A stretch of DNA of 64,000 nt from Acidobacteria bacterium Ga0074141 (GTDB lineage Bacteria > Acidobacteriota > Blastocatellia > Pyrinomonadales > Pyrinomonadaceae), in the NCBI GenBank assembly GCA_001464665.1, contig LNDP01000013.1:1-64000 (forward strand). Direction: 5' to 3'. The notes beneath the pieces are model-generated. The model was not told the origin of the DNA. It saw nothing but the letters and a program-made list of their open reading frames with translations, and searched no databases. Within the stretch, counting starts at the first letter, position 1, and each line of letters starts with the position of its first letter. This document shows, in pieces, positions 1 through 7,426 of the stretch. The translations under genes were made by a program, and so were the position numbers.

Positions 1-472
1 AATCGGGATCGTCAAAGGTAGTGTCTAGATGGCTTCGTTGATTCAATACTTCGGAAGCTAGTTTTACTAGGGAGTCAACCTCGATCTTACGAGAGGCCCT
101 CTCCTTTGGGCCCTTGCTCGGGAAAAACTCGAGGGCTCCCATACCACGCGAGCCCGTATAGCAGAGCCTTTCCACTGCATTAAAACTATCAGCGGACCGG
201 CCTTGCGTCGCGAGCCAGGCATCAATGAGAGCGTTACCAAATTTATCCGGTAATGAATCAGCCAGCAAACCGGGTAAGCCGTGAAAAGTCGGTCGTGGCA
301 GCTCCGGGAATACGTATATTGATCCAGTGAGCGGCATCACAATCGGGGAGACTTCGATGCCGCTTTTCATGAATTCTGGTGTGTACTCAAAGACAGCCAC
401 ATCGTTGCGGTCCTCAAGCGAAACCGCCCCGATGGTGCTCCCCCACAGCTTGACCTCAGCCAGCGTTGTCAT
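1..472 (-). CDS. hipA: HipA-family toxin kinase, N-terminal part (runs off the window)
   Basis: The minus strand is open from an ATG at 472 to the window edge, about 157 codons. The translation begins MTTLAEVKLWGSTIGAVSLE and carries the HipA N-terminal signatures GLPGLLADSLPDKFGN and ERLCYTGSRGMGALEFF. HipA proteins are Ser/Thr kinases that typically phosphorylate a tRNA synthetase and cause dormancy. The catalytic half lies outside the window, so activity cannot be judged. The ATG overlaps the stop of the upstream HTH gene by four bases (ATGA), which indicates translational coupling of antitoxin and toxin. Confidence 0.88.
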   Translation of the reverse strand, partial: MTTLAEVKLWGSTIGAVSLEDRNDVAVFEYTPEFMKSGIEVSPIVMPLTGSIYVFPELPRPTFHGLPGLLADSLPDKFGNALIDAWLATQGRSADSFNAVERLCYTGSRGMGALEFFPSKGPKERASRKIEVDSLVKLASEVLNQRSHLDTTFDDPD

Positions 473-819
473 GACTCATCCCCCCAACCCCAGCCCGTTC
501 CTTTCGAACTTCGTGATTCTTTGGAGGAAGCTCGTTGTCGTTTCCTTCCTTGAAGTTTTAGTTGAGCCATAGGGCTTGCAACAGGTTCGGGGAAGAGAAC
601 TTCTAGGCGTTGCTGTAGTCCTAAAGACCGCAGGAGCCGAATTAGGCTTGTAACTTGTACCGATTCGCCTGCCTCTAGCCGTTCAACGGTTCGCTTTGAG
701 ACTCCGGCTTGCTCCGCAAGATTTGCTTGTGTGAAGTTTTGATTCAATCGAACCATTGCAAAACGTTCTCCGATCTCTTTAAGTATCGCTTGATCAGTGG
801 TGTTGGCATCGAATCTCAT
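469..819 (-). CDS. hipB: HipB-like XRE-family antitoxin/repressor
   Basis: This 116-residue protein has a Cro/CI helix-turn-helix at about residues 18-70 (FTQANLAEQAGVSKRTVERL). A basic, Ser-rich tail follows (RKRQRASSKESRSSKG). It sits immediately upstream of hipA with a four-base overlap, the usual HipB-HipA order, so it is most likely the DNA-binding antitoxin and autorepressor. Repeated TGGCGA motifs just upstream (831-958) are candidate operators. Family assignment of the HTH is firm. The antitoxin role rests on the neighbour. Confidence 0.85.
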   Translation of the reverse strand: MRFDANTTDQAILKEIGERFAMVRLNQNFTQANLAEQAGVSKRTVERLEAGESVQVTSLIRLLRSLGLQQRLEVLFPEPVASPMAQLKLQGRKRQRASSKESRSSKGTGWGWGDES

Positions 820-830
820 AACACGTCAAG

Positions 831-958
831 TATGGCGAGTAAACAGCGTGATGTCAATATATATCGGCTAATATGGCGAATAGACGAGGGCATATCTTTG
901 GAAGTGTGATATCGCCACTAATTAACGATTTAAGGCGGATATTGATAGCTGATCGCCA
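831..958 (-). promoter_or_regulatory. Candidate HipB operator cluster
   Basis: The region upstream of the hipBA start has TATGGCGA at 831-838 and 872-879, and inverted ATCGCCA (TGGCGAT on the other strand) at 911-917 and 952-958. The first three are spaced about 40 bp apart. Repeated half-sites in front of a HipB gene are typical of autoregulation. The motif is seen in the sequence and its use as an operator is inferred. Confidence 0.4.
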
Positions 959-1053
959 ATTTCGGCGAAGTGTAGCAAGGGCTCAACTATCTTTTCTGAC
1001 TGGGTTCTGTGGAACGACGGATAGCCGAATAGAAGTGTCTTTTGCTTCGGTGG

Positions 1054-1629
1054 TCAGGGCACGATTACCTCCAGATGCTTGGCCAGTATCGATTCAAGCT
1101 CAAGTTCCTTAGCTGCTTTTGCAAGCTTTGCTTCCGTGGTTTTTCTTGTTGCAAGCGCTTCTCTGGCAGCCTTTATGGCCGTTCGTTCACCTATTTTTGT
1201 GATGAATTTTAGGGCCTCCAGAACCGCCCGTTCGACAGTGACGATTCGATAGCCCTTTTCATCTACGATCTGTTTGTCGAGCCTCGTTTTTGTTCGAATC
1301 AGTTTATAACCGGTTTCTCGGGTTCTTTTCTCCGGAGGAACTATTACCCATATTTCTCCCGGCACCTGTTCGGCAAGATTGTAATGATATAGAGCTGAAA
1401 GACCCCCAATTGCTGAGCCTGGCCCAAACTTTGAATACGCGATTTGGAAACCGACATCGTCCTCCAGAGATGCCTTTGGATGAAGGTAGATTCCACGACC
1501 GAGACGAACGAGTTCCTTTGCAGCGACAAGCCGCGATATGTCTTGCTGACTAATTCCCAGGGACTTACACTGATCCAAGGTAAAGACCCCAAGTTTTTTC
1601 AATTTAGGTACCTGATGCTTATCCATCAT
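1054..1629 (-). CDS. AbiEi-like antitoxin-domain protein (orphan)
   Basis: The 191-residue protein starts with a winged-helix region (VFTLDQCKSLGISQQDISRL, then ELVRLGRGIYLHP). A middle section, GPGSAIGGLSALYHYNLAEQ, is characteristic of type IV toxin-antitoxin AbiEi proteins, and a helical Lys/Glu-rich C-terminus follows. In complete systems AbiEi represses an operon with the nucleotidyltransferase toxin AbiEii directly downstream. Here only about 230 bp of non-coding DNA follows before hipB, and no AbiEii is visible. It is either a solitary regulator or what is left of a system. A second ATG one codon later is an equally possible start. Confidence 0.7.
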   Translation of the reverse strand: MMDKHQVPKLKKLGVFTLDQCKSLGISQQDISRLVAAKELVRLGRGIYLHPKASLEDDVGFQIAYSKFGPGSAIGGLSALYHYNLAEQVPGEIWVIVPPEKRTRETGYKLIRTKTRLDKQIVDEKGYRIVTVERAVLEALKFITKIGERTAIKAAREALATRKTTEAKLAKAAKELELESILAKHLEVIVP

Positions 1630-1883
1630 TTAAAGAATGTGGTGTAAAGTGACATCTGTCAATGAACAATGTCGCGATGCACCAACATGAAGGAGGGGTG
1701 GCATTTCAGACAAAATTGCTCAAATATATAAAAAGCGGTAGGCGAGAAGGGGAAAAGTATTGGAAGCCGGATACCGACTTCTTGGTTTGTTAATAAGCCA
1801 AAATGACTTGGGAGACAGGGTTTCGTTAGTTTTGTTTCCCGAAAATGTCGCAAAATACTCAACAGCAAAATTGGTGTTGATTT
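1630..1883. other. Gap without a recognisable gene
   Basis: No convincing gene is seen. A 33-codon plus-strand frame from the ATG near 1678 ends in tandem stops and resembles nothing I recognise. It may be debris of an older element. Confidence 0.4.
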
Positions 1884-2084
1884 TCAATCAAAATGTGTTA
1901 TTTTGATGTTCGCGCCAGTCTTATTTATCGACGTTCTAATTGGGAATGACCTTGGTAAGTTGGTTGCAAGATGGTTGCACTTTTGCCGATGCACATCTGA
2001 GCACAACATCTAAACGACGCTCAAACAGTAGATTTTGATTGGTTTTGAGAGATCTGGAGAACTTATGATTAACCCTCAGGTTGG
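1884..2084 (+). repeat. Element right-end arm, copy 1, with paired GGTTGCA sites
   Basis: This stretch is homologous and almost co-linear with 59276-59477. The part from GACGTTCT to the tRNA fragment is exactly 155 nt in both. It contains GGTTGCA at 1962-1968 and 1973-1979, 11 bp apart and 106 bp before the tRNA-Pro fragment. The same pair at the same distance precedes the other two fragments. These are candidate arm-type sites for the integrase family that built the array. Confidence 0.6.
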
Positions 2085-2129
2085 TTGGGGTGTGAGAGGT
2101 CGCTGGTTCGAATCCAGTCGTCCCGACCA
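2085..2129 (+). repeat. tRNA-Pro 3' fragment (attachment site 1)
   Basis: The sequence reads as a tRNA from the anticodon loop onward: loop TTGGGGT (anticodon GGG), 3' anticodon stem GTGAG, variable AGGTC, T-arm GCTGG-TTCGAAT-CCAGT, acceptor strand CGTCCCG, discriminator A and CCA. A G72 in the acceptor together with a GGG anticodon and G37 fits bacterial tRNA-Pro. The upstream bases do not pair into an anticodon stem or D-arm, so this is a displaced 3' end, not a functional gene. Its T-arm differs from the other two copies. Confidence 0.72.
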
Positions 2130-2137
2130 ATAAAAAT

Positions 2138-2169
2138 GGGGCTTTCGAGTAAATTTGAAGGCCCTTTTT
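2138..2169 (+). terminator. Rho-independent terminator behind the tRNA fragment
   Basis: Stem GGGCTTTC (2139-2146) pairs with GAAGGCCC (2157-2164), with one G-T pair, and is followed by five T residues. It is related in sequence to the terminator behind attachment site 2, so it is probably the tRNA's own terminator carried along with the fragment. Confidence 0.6.
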
Positions 2170-2416
2170 GCCCCATAACACTGCAAAGCAAGGCTTTATC
2201 GTCATTGAGCGTTTTCAATACTGCCACCATCCTGCAACCATCTACAGAAAAGCTAACGTTAAGGCAGTCATATTCTCGCTAGGACAGGCTATCTGATACA
2301 CGACTTGGGCCAAGCTATTTTTCAAATTGATTTCGCCTCACAGGAAAAATGATCCAAGGTTTTTCATCGCATCCCGTGATATTCAGTTTGAAATTCTCCT
2401 GTCAATCCTCATTCGG
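2170..2416. other. Left end of element 2, non-coding, with inverted integrase-arm motif
   Basis: No gene is seen. TGCAACCATCT at 2233-2243 is the inverse of the arm motif found left of the tRNA fragments. It could be the opposite arm site of element 2. No integrase gene follows, unlike element 3. Confidence 0.35.
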
Positions 2417-2493
2417 TTTTCAAAGTCAGACAGCTGGTGTAACTAAGGTCTCGCCTGCCCGCCGTTGGTGTTTGAAAACAGACAGCTCTTGTC
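2417..2493 (+). promoter_or_regulatory. Tandem upstream activator sites for a sigma-54 promoter
   Basis: Two imperfect 25-bp copies lie exactly 52 bp apart, five helical turns. Each contains a dyad: GACAGCTGGTGTA at 2429-2441 and GACAGCTCTTGTC at 2481-2493. They lie about 75-140 bp upstream of a -24/-12 element, the normal position of enhancer sites for NtrC-type activators. The best candidate protein is the sigma-54 response regulator at 17185. The repeats are seen; the pairing with that protein is inferred. Confidence 0.5.
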
Positions 2494-2566
2494 TCTTATT
2501 ACACATTGGCCGACATCGTCTGTCGAATACTCCCGTTAAAACCCAATAAAGATCGGAAAATGCGAG

Positions 2567-2581
2567 TGGTACAGCTATTGC
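2567..2581 (+). promoter_or_regulatory. Sigma-54 (-24/-12) promoter of the first metal operon
   Basis: TGGTAC-N5-TTGC has GG at 2568-2569 and GC at 2580-2581, separated by the required 10 bp. The predicted transcription start near 2593 leaves only about five bases before the ATG at 2598, so the message would be nearly leaderless. Confidence 0.5.
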
Positions 2582-2597
2582 CATTGCGTTTTGGTAT

Positions 2598-3218
2598 ATG
2601 AGAGGTCAGATTGCGCGATTTATTGGGTTTTTTGTTCTGGGCAGCGTCCTGTTCACGGTTGTCTCGCCTACCGCGATGCTCGCCCATGGCGGCGAGGATC
2701 ATGGTGACGCGAAGCCAAAGACCACGGCGAACGCGAAGGGCGTTGTATCCCATTCGACTCGTTTGGGCGATCTCGAGCTAATGGTAAAGCACCCCTCGAT
2801 GGAGCCCGACAAGCCTACGACCGGGCTTCTCTTTATTACGAAATTTGAGACCAACGAACCTTTCAAGGCTGTCGATGCCAAGGTCGAGGTCGAATCAGCG
2901 AGCGGTGCGGTTTTTAACGCAAGCGTTGCGGCCGGCGAAAAGGCAGGCACATACAGCGTGACCTTTCCGGCCATGCCGTCCGGCGTTTACAAGATGCGAG
3001 TCAACGTGGCGCACGACGGCGAAACGGACACCGCCACCTTTTCCGGTATCGAAGTAAAGCCGCCCACGCTCACCGCCGAGGGCGAAACGCCCTGGTTCAC
3101 GCAATTGGTGATCGGCGTTGTCTTTTTGCTAGTAATAATTTTGCTTTTCGGGCTTGTATATTTCGTGTGGCGTTTCGCCGCTGGCCCCGGAGTTAACGAA
3201 GAAGCACTTTCTGCGTAA
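2598..3218 (+). CDS. Membrane-anchored periplasmic YtkA/FixH-like protein
   Basis: The 206-residue protein has an N-terminal signal segment (about residues 7-29) and a His/Asp-rich start to the mature part (AHGGEDHGD). A beta-sandwich-like YtkA/FixH/CopC-type domain spans about residues 50-150, and one C-terminal membrane helix spans about 168-192 (LVIGVVFLLVIILLFGLVYF). Related domains recur at 5387 and 20313. It is the first gene of the efflux operon and probably handles a metal in the periplasm, though no defined site can be named. The start is chosen because it gives the signal peptide. No good ribosome-binding site precedes it. Confidence 0.65.
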   Translation: MRGQIARFIGFFVLGSVLFTVVSPTAMLAHGGEDHGDAKPKTTANAKGVVSHSTRLGDLELMVKHPSMEPDKPTTGLLFITKFETNEPFKAVDAKVEVESASGAVFNASVAAGEKAGTYSVTFPAMPSGVYKMRVNVAHDGETDTATFSGIEVKPPTLTAEGETPWFTQLVIGVVFLLVIILLFGLVYFVWRFAAGPGVNEEALSA

Positions 3219-3249
3219 GAATCTCGCGAACATCGTTTACCGACACTCC

Positions 3250-4776
3250 ATGGGCATAAGGGAAATTATAGCGAACGTAGGTGAGTATTCAGCGAAGCTC
3301 GGTTTAGCCGTTCTCTTTTTTGGCGGCTTTCATTCGGCGTTCGCCCAGCAAACCGATCCCACACCCGTGCCGACTCCGGCCCCGTCGCTGCAATACATCG
3401 GGCAGGATGGCTTGAGTGTCGAGCGGCTCGTAGAAAACGCCGGTAGTCGTCGGGCGGATCTGCTTGCGGCCCGGCAGCGACTGGTGATCGCCGAAGGGCG
3501 TCTGGTTCAAGCCGGACTGCGGCCAAATCCGGTCTTTAGTACCGAATTCGGCAGCCCGCGTTTCTTGGGCGGCGAAAGTGAGTATGACTTTTCGGCGGGG
3601 CTGGCCCAACCTTTCGAGCTTGGGGGCAAACGTGGAAAGCGACGCACCGTTGCGGAACTCGAACTCCAACAGGTTCGCGCCGAGGTCGCCGCTATAGAAC
3701 GGAATATCGCGGTCGAAATTCGCCGCGATTATGCTCGTGCTATATCAGCTGCGCGGCAGCTCGATGTACTGGAAAGACTTCTGGCCGCCGACGCAGAACT
3801 GGTTCGGGTGACGGAAGCACGCTTAAACGAAGGCGATGTGGCGCCGCTCGATCTGAATTTGGTCAAAGTCGAAAGCGACCGCCTGAAGATTCAAAGGATC
3901 GAAGCAAGAAACGAATTGGAAACTGCTTTGTTAAGAATTCGAACGCTGATCGGAGCCGATGTCTCGGAATCGCTCCGCTTGGCGCCGCAATCCGACCGGC
4001 CCCCACGACTCGACCTGGGGCTTAGCGAACTTACCCAAAAGGCGTTGAGCGATCGCTCCGACTTGCAAGCGGCGCGAATCGGCGAGCGGCTGGGAACCGC
4101 GAGGTTAGACTTGGCTCGGGCTCAGGCGGCACCAGACATTACGCCATCGGTGCGCTTTTCACGCACCAAAGCATTTACCGACCTGCCTGCGTCAGCCGGC
4201 GGCGGAATTATCAACAGCCGGGAAAACGAACTGACATTTGGTGTGTCGATTGATCTTCCCGTGTCTAACCGCAACCAGGGCGGCATTGCCTCTGCTGTCG
4301 GTGAACAGGTTCAGGCGGTGCGAACACGTGAATTCTTAGAGGCAACCATACGTCGGGATGTCGCCGTTGCCTACGGCCAATACCGGGCCGCAGCAGAAAA
4401 GCTGGTACTGTACACAACTCAGATTCTTCCGAGAGCAGAGGCAAATTTGCAAACGGTTCGGGCAGCGTACAGCGCTGGCGAGTTCTCGGTGTTCGAGGTC
4501 GTCAATGAACAGCGTCGCCTAAATGAGAACGTCACAAATTACAACCGGGTTTTGGAAGAATACTACACGACCTTAACAGCACTCGAAGCAGCAGTCGGTG
4601 CCGCCCTGCCGCCATCGGCATTCATGCCGGGATCGACATCGGTCCTGCCGGATACGAAGACGGTGCCGGGCCAGTTCAACAGGGAAGAATTTTTGAAGTC
4701 GATCAACGAGGACAAAGCCGAACGTATCGGACTACTAAAATCTACCAAACCAAGAAAAGAAGAGGAGAAAAAATGA
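3250..4776 (+). CDS. TolC-family outer-membrane efflux protein (set 1)
   Basis: The protein has two repeated outer-membrane-efflux halves, with the usual long helices and LRPNP-type motifs (LVQAGLRPNPVFSTEFG; DLPVSNRNQGGIASAVGE). The frame is open from 3154, but the start at 3250 (MGIREIIANVGEYSAK) gives a normal signal peptide ending AFAQQ, so I chose it. It would form the outer-membrane channel of a tripartite metal pump with the adaptor at 5387 and the RND protein at 9986. Its stop overlaps the next start by four bases (ATGA). Confidence 0.88.
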   Translation: MGIREIIANVGEYSAKLGLAVLFFGGFHSAFAQQTDPTPVPTPAPSLQYIGQDGLSVERLVENAGSRRADLLAARQRLVIAEGRLVQAGLRPNPVFSTEFGSPRFLGGESEYDFSAGLAQPFELGGKRGKRRTVAELELQQVRAEVAAIERNIAVEIRRDYARAISAARQLDVLERLLAADAELVRVTEARLNEGDVAPLDLNLVKVESDRLKIQRIEARNELETALLRIRTLIGADVSESLRLAPQSDRPPRLDLGLSELTQKALSDRSDLQAARIGERLGTARLDLARAQAAPDITPSVRFSRTKAFTDLPASAGGGIINSRENELTFGVSIDLPVSNRNQGGIASAVGEQVQAVRTREFLEATIRRDVAVAYGQYRAAAEKLVLYTTQILPRAEANLQTVRAAYSAGEFSVFEVVNEQRRLNENVTNYNRVLEEYYTTLTALEAAVGAALPPSAFMPGSTSVLPDTKTVPGQFNREEFLKSINEDKAERIGLLKSTKPRKEEEKK

Positions 4777-5387
4777 AGATATTCATATTCGTAATTGCAA
4801 TTACCGCGAGCCTGTTTTGGTTCGCGTGTTCCGGCGGAACGACAACCCCGGCTGCCAACACAACTACGGCGAATAACGCGCCCGCGAACTCGACTACAGC
4901 AAACAACGCTTCCGCACCAGCAAAAGCCGATGAGATTCCTGCCTCGGTCAAGGCGGCACTTCCCGGTGCACAGACATTCACGGCCATGCACAAGGAGTTA
5001 ACCGACGCTCAGGTCGCCTCGATCGAAAAAGATACGGGCGGAAAAGTCACCGAAAAAGATCATCATTCCTATCCGGGCTTTTCCACCGCCAGCGGCACAA
5101 AAACGCAGGTCGGATCGGTCACGATCGTCAAGGCAGCCGGTAAAGAGATCATAGTTATATATGAGAACAAAGACGGGTCGCCTTATATCAAAGAGATCAA
5201 GGCGGAAGGCGTGCCGGCCGGTTTTCTCAGCCAGTTTGCAGGAAAGGGCCATGATGACGATCTGCTGCTAGGGGCTGATATCAAGGCAAACGGTGCAAAG
5301 GATGATCTGGCAAAAGCAATCACTGACGCCATAAGGATCGACGTTCTGTCGATGCAGGCTCTGTACGGCAAGGCACACACACATTAA
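4773..5387 (+). CDS. Putative lipoprotein, possibly a degenerate FMN-binding-like domain
   Basis: The 204-residue protein starts with a lipoprotein signal (lipobox around FACSGG). An Asn/Thr/Ala-rich linker runs to about residue 50 and a globular part ends in HTH. The section GFLSQFAGKGHDDDLLLGAD followed by KAITDAIRID resembles the FMN-binding fold of RnfG-like proteins, but the flavin-attachment Thr region is not recognisable. The function is therefore open. It overlaps tolC by four bases and the adaptor gene by one base (TAATG), so it belongs to the efflux operon. Confidence 0.6.
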   Translation: MKIFIFVIAITASLFWFACSGGTTTPAANTTTANNAPANSTTANNASAPAKADEIPASVKAALPGAQTFTAMHKELTDAQVASIEKDTGGKVTEKDHHSYPGFSTASGTKTQVGSVTIVKAAGKEIIVIYENKDGSPYIKEIKAEGVPAGFLSQFAGKGHDDDLLLGADIKANGAKDDLAKAITDAIRIDVLSMQALYGKAHTH

Positions 5388-7381
5388 TGGATAGGTCGAT
5401 CAAACACTTATTGCTCAGGGATCGTTTCGGTTGTCCCGGGGCGAGGCGATTTCGTATATCGTCCTTTGCCGCCTTTTGGGTCGCCGCTCTGTGTCTCATG
5501 ACAGCCATGGCAGTGAACGGACAAGCACCCGCAGGAACGGCGTCAGGTGCGATCTCGACGATCACCTCCGAACGGAATGTGAAAAACGACAGCGGCGAAC
5601 TTACTGTCATTATGAAACGCCTTCCTGGCGATCCGCGCTCAGGTGAAACGGGGCATGTACTTGTTTCGCTAAGCGAAACGGTTCAGGGCGGGTTCGGTTC
5701 GGGGCCGCTCCCGGTCGAAAAGGCCGCCGTCGTGTTTAGCATCACTCGACCCGACGGTGCCGTAGTTGCCGGGAATATAGCGGCGATGGAAGAGGCGGGC
5801 GGCCTATACCGAGGTTCCTACCAGTTCGACAGCTCGGGCGATTACAAGTTGGTTGTTGCGATAGCCACCGAGGACAAGCGGACGTTTTCGGCCGATTTTC
5901 CGGTCACGGTATCTCGAGCACCTATCCGGACTTCATTTTGGATCGGCCTTTTGGTTCTACTTGTGCTTTCGGGTGTTTCTTTTGCGGTCGTCTTTTATGC
6001 TTTGAAAAGAAAAGGGGATGCGTCTTTTCGCCGACTTGCACCGGCAGGTGCGGTTGTTCTTACTGTATTTCTTCTGAGCTCGGTTGCCTTGGCGTTTCTT
6101 CTTCCGCCTTCTCAGACCCGCGAAACGGCGGCCATTCCGTCCGATGCCTTTTCAACGTCGGCGGTAAACGAGTTACCGAAAGGTGCGACGATCACCTTAC
6201 CGAAAGAATCCCAGCTACTTTTTGGGATAAAGACCCAGTTGATCGACACAAGGCAAATCACGAGCGGCCTGAAAACCACAGGAGTGGTTAGGCCTCGACC
6301 GGACGCCAAAGGTGTCGTTACCGCACAGGTGCCGGGAAGGATCGTGCTTAATCAGGCGGTGGCTTTGGGTTCTGCCGTCGGTCGCGGCGAACAGATCGGA
6401 TACGTTGAGCAGGTTCTTGACGTTTCGGGACAGACTGAGCTTGAGTCGCAAAGACTGGACGTCGAGGTGCAGCAGCGGGAGGTCGAGGCTCGAAAATTGG
6501 AACTGCGGAATACCATCCTTTCGCTGCAGTCGCAGCAGGCCCAGTCACGGGCGGCGGCGGGGCAAGCGAGAACACGTCTAGCTCAGGCTCAGCGCGAACT
6601 TCGAAGGTCGCAGAATCTTCTTGAGGTTGGTGCAGTGCCTCGAAAGCGAGTCGAAGAAGCTCAAACAGCCGTTAAGGTTATCGACGATGAGATAGCTTCA
6701 GCCGATAAACAAGTTGTTTTATTGGGCGACCAGATCAAATCGGCCCAGGCTGGACAGGCCATTTTTCGCTCGCCGACCGTCAGACAGCCGTCGCGAAATT
6801 TCCCGTTGATATCCCCGATAACGGGAATAATCGACCAGATCAAAGCCACGAGCGGCCAGCAGGTCGCAAGCGGCGCCGAGTTACTGAACATCGTCAATTT
6901 GTCCACCGTCCTATTAGAAGCTCAGGTTTTTGAGAAGGATCTCGCGACGGTCCGCGAATCCACGAGGGCGAGCTTTACGTCTTCCGCTTTGCTCGGCGAG
7001 GTTTACACAATTGGTACGGCTGATGGTGACGGACGCCTTGTCTCGATTGGTCAAACCGTGAATGACCAAACGCGGACTGTGCCGGTCATATACGAGGTTA
7101 AGAATCCCTTCAACCGACTCAAGGATGGCAATTTTATTGAGATCACGATCGACACCAGCGGCAACAGGCAAGTTCTGGCCGTGCCGAAGTCAGCGGTGGT
7201 TCGTGAACAGGCAGAGACTTTTGTGTTTATCTTCGACGGCGGCGAGACGTTCGAGAAGCGTCAGGTCGCACTCGGAGCGGAGGGCGCAGATTTCTACGAG
7301 ATCGTATCAGGATTAAAAGAAGGCGATCGAGTCGTTATCGAAGGAGTTTATCAACTTCGGACTACTCAGGGTGGTGAATAG
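5387..7381 (+). CDS. RND periplasmic adaptor (CusB-like) fused to a YtkA-like domain
   Basis: The order in this 664-residue protein is signal peptide (about 25-47), YtkA/FixH-like domain (about 60-175), two membrane helices (about 182-205 and 218-240), then a complete adaptor. The adaptor has a biotinyl/lipoyl-like hairpin with a long Gln/Arg-rich coiled coil (about 325-445) and beta-barrel segments (GNFIEITIDTSGNRQVLAVP) to the C-terminus. Adaptors are usually about 400 residues. The extra domain plus two helices would tether it to the inner membrane and place a ligand-binding fold beside the pump. It overlaps the previous stop by one base. Confidence 0.85.
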   Translation: MDRSIKHLLLRDRFGCPGARRFRISSFAAFWVAALCLMTAMAVNGQAPAGTASGAISTITSERNVKNDSGELTVIMKRLPGDPRSGETGHVLVSLSETVQGGFGSGPLPVEKAAVVFSITRPDGAVVAGNIAAMEEAGGLYRGSYQFDSSGDYKLVVAIATEDKRTFSADFPVTVSRAPIRTSFWIGLLVLLVLSGVSFAVVFYALKRKGDASFRRLAPAGAVVLTVFLLSSVALAFLLPPSQTRETAAIPSDAFSTSAVNELPKGATITLPKESQLLFGIKTQLIDTRQITSGLKTTGVVRPRPDAKGVVTAQVPGRIVLNQAVALGSAVGRGEQIGYVEQVLDVSGQTELESQRLDVEVQQREVEARKLELRNTILSLQSQQAQSRAAAGQARTRLAQAQRELRRSQNLLEVGAVPRKRVEEAQTAVKVIDDEIASADKQVVLLGDQIKSAQAGQAIFRSPTVRQPSRNFPLISPITGIIDQIKATSGQQVASGAELLNIVNLSTVLLEAQVFEKDLATVRESTRASFTSSALLGEVYTIGTADGDGRLVSIGQTVNDQTRTVPVIYEVKNPFNRLKDGNFIEITIDTSGNRQVLAVPKSAVVREQAETFVFIFDGGETFEKRQVALGAEGADFYEIVSGLKEGDRVVIEGVYQLRTTQGGE

Positions 7382-7426
7382 AAGAAGAGCACAGATAGGC
7401 GAAACAGGTAAAGAGAGAAAAGAATC

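Noticed and set aside
820-1053. An AbiEii toxin gene downstream of the AbiEi-like gene
   Set aside because: The space is too short and no nucleotidyltransferase motif is present in any frame.
873-1112. Plus-strand frame between hipB and the AbiEi-like gene
   Set aside because: It overlaps the end of the AbiEi-like gene and lies over the operator repeats. It has no ribosome-binding site and no recognisable product.
2085-2129. Intact tRNA-Pro genes at the three fragment positions
   Set aside because: No 5' acceptor strand (CGGGACG) or D-arm lies upstream of any of them. Only the part from the anticodon region to CCA is present.
1936-2205. Minus-strand frame containing GTTGFEPATSHTPT, with similar frames at 28624-28815 and 59329-59631
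   Set aside because: This is the well-known false protein produced by reading a tRNA 3' region backwards. The plus strand there is a tRNA-Pro fragment.
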